Origin: Betaproteobacteria bacterium
GTDB lineage: Bacteria; Pseudomonadota; Gammaproteobacteria; Burkholderiales; Burkholderiaceae_E
Assembly (NCBI GenBank): GCA_009922405.1
Contig: RFVZ01000019.1
Location: 1-17,827 of the forward strand
Reading direction: 5' to 3'
DNA length: 17,827 nucleotides
The translations under genes were made by a program, and so were the position numbers. Under the pieces are notes generated by a model. The model was not told the DNA's origin. It did no database searches and was given only the letters and a program-made list of their open reading frames with translations. Shown in pieces: positions 15,219 through 17,827 of the stretch. Within the stretch, counting starts at the first letter, position 1. Each line of letters begins with the position of its first letter.

Positions 15219-15989
15219 TCAGGCCGTGGGGGTTGCGTCGTGTTCGGCGAGTTCCGCTTCGAGTTCAACGAATTCGTCTTCGCCAGCGGTTTTGACGATA
15301 TCGTGCAACGCCTGCGAACGTCCGGCTAGGATCGCGTCTGCAATGCCGGACGCGTAAAGCCGAATCGCCTTGCCAGAGTCATCGTTACCGGGGATCACGT
15401 AATCAATTTCCTCAGGAGAGTGGTTGGTATCCACAACGCCAATCAGCGGAATCCCCAGTTTGCGGGACTCGGTCACCGCAATCTTGTGATACCCGACGTC
15501 GATCACAAATATGGCGTCCGGCAAACCGGCCATGTCCTTGATGCCGCCAATACTCTTGGACAGCTTTTCGTGTTCGCGCTGAGTCAGTAGCGCCTCTTTC
15601 TTGGACAAACGTTCGAAGCTGCCGTCTGCAACCATCGCGTCCATGTCCTTCAGGCGCTTGATCGAGGTTTTGACAGTCTTGAAGTTACTCAACATTCCGC
15701 CCAGCCAGCGCGCATCCACGTAAGGCATGCCGCAGCGGCGAGCTTCTTCTGCGATGATTTCGCGCGCCTGTCGTTTGGTGCCGACAAAAAGCACAGTTCC
15801 GCGATTGGCAGACAACCGGCGAACGTACTTAACCGCCTCGTCGTACATGACGACGGTCTTTTCCAGATTGATGATGTGAATTCGATTCCGATGGCCAAAA
15901 ATATACGGGGCCATCTTGGGGCTCCAGAAACGGGTCTGGTGTCCAAAGTGAACGCCCGCTTCCAGCATGTCGCGCATGGAGTGTTGCAT
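15219..15989 (-). CDS. rpsB: 30S ribosomal protein S2
   Basis: Small-subunit ribosomal protein, 256 aa (E. coli 241). The N-terminal [22 protein letters not shown] and [14 protein letters not shown], the central [12 protein letters not shown] and [23 protein letters not shown] and [21 protein letters not shown] are all classical S2 segments. The C-terminus has an acidic tail ([18 protein letters not shown]). ATG 15989 has GAAGG nine bases before it; a longer frame to 16061 is untranslated leader. First gene of the minus-strand operon. E. coli S2 represses its own rpsB-tsf mRNA through the leader; the folded leader here is compatible with that but not proof. Confidence 0.98.
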   Translation of the reverse strand: MQHSMRDMLEAGVHFGHQTRFWSPKMAPYIFGHRNRIHIINLEKTVVMYDEAVKYVRRLSANRGTVLFVGTKRQAREIIAEEARRCGMPYVDARWLGGMLSNFKTVKTSIKRLKDMDAMVADGSFERLSKKEALLTQREHEKLSKSIGGIKDMAGLPDAIFVIDVGYHKIAVTESRKLGIPLIGVVDTNHSPEEIDYVIPGNDDSGKAIRLYASGIADAILAGRSQALHDIVKTAGEDEFVELEAELAEHDATPTA

Positions 15990-16125
15990 AGTGAGATACC
16001 TTCTGTGATCTGGGTTAGAACTCACGCACCGTTGAAGTCTTGTAGAAAGTCCACAAAACACCCTTGGATCCCGGTGCGCGCGCTCCGTTGCATTCCGCCG
16101 TCAGACGCCGGGGCAACGGGTGAGG
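15990..16125 (-). promoter_or_regulatory. Structured 5' leader of rpsB, candidate S2 autoregulatory element
   Basis: Three inverted repeats lie in the leader. CCGTTGC at 16085-16091 pairs with GCAACGG at 16113-16119 (7 bp, 21-base loop). CGCACC at 16025-16030 pairs with GGTGCG at 16073-16078. GTGAG at 15991-15995 pairs with CTCAC at 16021-16025 and would enclose the GAAGG ribosome binding site (15999-16003), one base before the start codon. The last two stems abut and share base 16025, so they could stack or compete. An S2-binding role is inferred from E. coli rpsB. Confidence 0.5.
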
Positions 16126-16131
16126 TGGGAC

Positions 16132-16161
16132 GTTTTACCGTTCCGATGCTTCACGTTTCAA
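16132..16161 (-). promoter_or_regulatory. Candidate rpsB promoter
   Basis: On the minus strand TTGAAA (16161-16156) is followed, after 18 bases, by TAAAAC (16137-16132). Transcription would begin near 16125, giving a leader of about 135 bases that starts just before the first leader hairpin. The -10 box is imperfect, so this is a moderate call. Confidence 0.4.
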
Positions 16162-16176
16162 TGCGAAGCCTATAAT
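16148..16176 (+). promoter_or_regulatory. Candidate map promoter with consensus -10
   Basis: A perfect TATAAT lies at 16171-16176. The -35 region 17 bases upstream is GCTTCA (16148-16153), a poor match. Directly before the -10 an inverted repeat, GCTTC at 16148-16152 and GAAGC at 16165-16169, could be an operator or a chance hairpin. A start near 16183 would leave a leader of about 60 bases before the map ATG. Confidence 0.5.
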
Positions 16177-16242
16177 TCTAACGTCTTTCAGGTTACTCGC
16201 GCCACCCCATCTCTTGTCTGCCCTCAACGGTTTCATCCTGTT

Positions 16243-17037
16243 ATGCCGATTTCGATCAAGACCGTCCCTGAACTGGATGCCATGCGCACGGCGGGCAGAC
16301 TGGCCTCCGAAGTTCTGGATTTTATTACGCCCCACGTGGTGGCTGGCATTACAACGGCTGAGTTGGATCGTCTCTGTCATGACTACATGGTCGACGTGCA
16401 GGGCACGGTTCCCGCTCCGCTGAACTACTGCCCTCCGGGGTATCAGCCCTACCCAAAATCGATTTGTACATCGGTGAACCACCAGGTCTGCCACGGCATT
16501 CCGGGCGATCGCGTGCTAAAGGCTGGTGACATCGTCAATCTGGACATTACCGTCATCAAGGACGGTTGGCATGGGGATACCAGCCGGATGTTTGTCGTGG
16601 GTGAGCCGTCAATTGCTGCGAGGCGCCTGTGTGAGACGGCCTACGAATGCCTTTGGCTGGGGATCGATCAGGTCCGACCCGGCGCTCGGTTAGGCGACAT
16701 TGCTCACGCCATCCAGCGACATGCTGAGGGTCGGGGGTTTTCGATCGTGCGTGAGTTTTGTGGTCATGGGATTGGCCGGCGTTTTCATGAGGAGCCGCAA
16801 ATTCTTCATTACGGAAAACCCGGAACTGGCGAAATCTTGTTACCCGGCATGACGTTCACGATCGAACCTATGCTTAACGCGGGTCGCCGCGAGATTCGCG
16901 AAATGGCCGACGGTTGGACCATCGTGACCAAAGACCATAGTTTGTCTGCGCAATGGGAGCATACCGTCTGCGTCACCAACACCGGGGTTGAGGTTCTCAC
17001 CGTGTCCGGCGCGTCACCAGCGCGCCCCGCCCATTGA
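16243..17037 (+). CDS. map: Methionine aminopeptidase, type I
   Basis: Removes the N-terminal Met from new proteins after deformylation. It is 264 aa, the usual length of the short type Ia form, and has no N-terminal zinc-finger extension. All five metal ligands are present: Asp101 (NLDITV), Asp112 (GDTSRMF), His175 (CGHGIGRRFHEEP), Glu208 (TIEPM) and Glu239 (QWEHTV); substrate-site His84 is in CHGIPGD. I chose ATG 16243 (MPISIKTVPEL) since this is the normal family start; the frame is open further upstream but runs through the promoter. No clear ribosome binding site precedes it. Divergent from rpsB, a common proteobacterial arrangement, and translationally coupled to glnD. Confidence 0.97.
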   Translation: MPISIKTVPELDAMRTAGRLASEVLDFITPHVVAGITTAELDRLCHDYMVDVQGTVPAPLNYCPPGYQPYPKSICTSVNHQVCHGIPGDRVLKAGDIVNLDITVIKDGWHGDTSRMFVVGEPSIAARRLCETAYECLWLGIDQVRPGARLGDIAHAIQRHAEGRGFSIVREFCGHGIGRRFHEEPQILHYGKPGTGEILLPGMTFTIEPMLNAGRREIREMADGWTIVTKDHSLSAQWEHTVCVTNTGVEVLTVSGASPARPAH

Positions 17038-17827
17038 AAGACACACCCCTGGATTGGTCGCCGCTTGAGCTTCGAGATGCGTGGCGAGCATCACGCGATG
17101 CGACGCTCACGCAATTTGACCAGCACAGACAACCCAAGCGCCTCCTGGGGCAGCTTTCGCTCGCCACAGATCGGACCCTGCGGGCACTGCTGAAAATCTT
17201 CCCGATCCCGGCGAACGCCGCGCTTATCGCGGTTGGCGGATATGGGCGCGGCGAGATGTACCCGAATTCCGATGTGGATTTGTTGCTGTTGCGCCCCGAC
17301 GCAGCGGATTCGGACCTGGCCTACGAGCAGTTTGTGAGTGCCTGCTGGGATCTTGGATTTGAGATTGGCCACTCGGTTAGAACGATTCAGCAATGCCTCG
17401 AGGAATCACAAGCTGACATTACCGTGCAGACCGCCCTCCTCGAGTCCCGCTGGCTCGCGGGCAGCCGCGCTGCGGCGCAGGACCTTGCCCAGCGTTTGGA
17501 TGATGCGCTCGACCCGAGGCGATTTCTGCAGTCCAAGCTTGCTGAGATGCGCCAGCGGCACGCGCGCTACGAAAATACGCCCTACAGTCTCGAGCCCAAT
17601 TGCAAAGAAAGCCCCGGCGGGTTGCGCGATCTTCAGGTTGTGCTGTGGATGAGCCGTGCATCAGGATTTGGTCGGAGCTGGAGCGAATTAGGACGAGCGG
17701 GGTTGATTTCTCACGCCGAGGCGCGGGGGATCGCGGTCGCCGAACGCACTCTGGCTCAAATCCGGATCGCCCTGCACCGCGTCGCAGGGCGCAGAGATGA
17801 TCGTTTGGGATTTGACTTGCAGGCGGG
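17034..17827 (+). CDS. glnD: PII uridylyltransferase / uridylyl-removing enzyme GlnD (N-terminal part, cut by window edge)
   Basis: Bifunctional nitrogen sensor that uridylylates PII (GlnB/GlnK) when glutamine is low and deuridylylates it when glutamine is high. The frame is open to the last base, so about 264 of the usual 850-900 residues are seen. The nucleotidyltransferase motif is complete: VGGYGRGE at 67-74 and SDVDLLLL with metal-binding Asp80 and Asp82. LGFEIGHSVRTIQQCLEE, ITVQTALLESRWLAG and SPGGLRDLQ follow as in E. coli GlnD. The HD and ACT domains would lie beyond the window. The start is TTG 17034, overlapping the map TGA as TTGA; there is no ATG before the conserved region, and the codons just upstream are still inside map. 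Confidence 0.95.
   Translation, partial: MKDTPLDWSPLELRDAWRASRDATLTQFDQHRQPKRLLGQLSLATDRTLRALLKIFPIPANAALIAVGGYGRGEMYPNSDVDLLLLRPDAADSDLAYEQFVSACWDLGFEIGHSVRTIQQCLEESQADITVQTALLESRWLAGSRAAAQDLAQRLDDALDPRRFLQSKLAEMRQRHARYENTPYSLEPNCKESPGGLRDLQVVLWMSRASGFGRSWSELGRAGLISHAEARGIAVAERTLAQIRIALHRVAGRRDDRLGFDLQA

Overview
This is a housekeeping window from a Gram-negative bacterium, most likely a betaproteobacterium (Burkholderiales-like). The evidence is the gene order. Lipid A, fabZ, skp, bamA, rseP, dxr, cdsA, uppS, frr, pyrH, tsf and rpsB form one minus-strand block, with map and glnD diverging from it. After lpxB the block ends in rnhB, a SpoU-type RNA methyltransferase and a convergent ppsR. 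Gammaproteobacteria usually have dnaE and accA after rnhB, so the ppsR end points to Betaproteobacteria. That assignment is inference from gene order and general protein resemblance, not from a database search.

Layout. Positions 2-496 (+) hold the C-terminal part of ppsR, cut by the left window edge. Positions 493-15989 (-) hold a tightly packed run of 16 genes. In transcription order these are rpsB, tsf, pyrH, frr, uppS, cdsA, dxr, rseP, bamA, skp, lpxD, fabZ, lpxA, lpxB, rnhB and a TrmH/SpoU-family RNA methyltransferase. Most junctions are ATGA or TGATG overlaps or gaps below 80 bases, so it reads as one operon or a few overlapping units. Positions 15990-16242 are a divergent intergenic control region. 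Positions 16243-17827 (+) hold map and the start of glnD, which is cut by the right edge. No intergenic stretch exceeds about 255 bases.

How the genes work together. rpsB, tsf, frr and map serve translation and N-terminal Met removal, and pyrH makes UDP. dxr (isoprenoid precursor), uppS (undecaprenyl-PP) and cdsA (CDP-diacylglycerol) supply lipid carriers and phospholipid. lpxA, lpxD and lpxB make the lipid A disaccharide, while fabZ draws on the same hydroxyacyl-ACP pool. bamA and skp assemble outer-membrane proteins, and RseP is the envelope-stress intramembrane protease.

I found no unknown defence, mobile or biosynthetic system. The points that deserve a second look are: (1) lpxD is split by a one-base frameshift near 5101-5105, inside a strictly six-residue-periodic stretch, which looks like a lost G; (2) a highly structured rpsB leader that could mediate S2 autoregulation; (3) interleaved divergent promoters for map and rpsB; (4) a degenerate 12-base repeat at the lpxD/fabZ junction; (5) a convergent ppsR/methyltransferase junction built from two perfect palindromes with overlapping stop codons.
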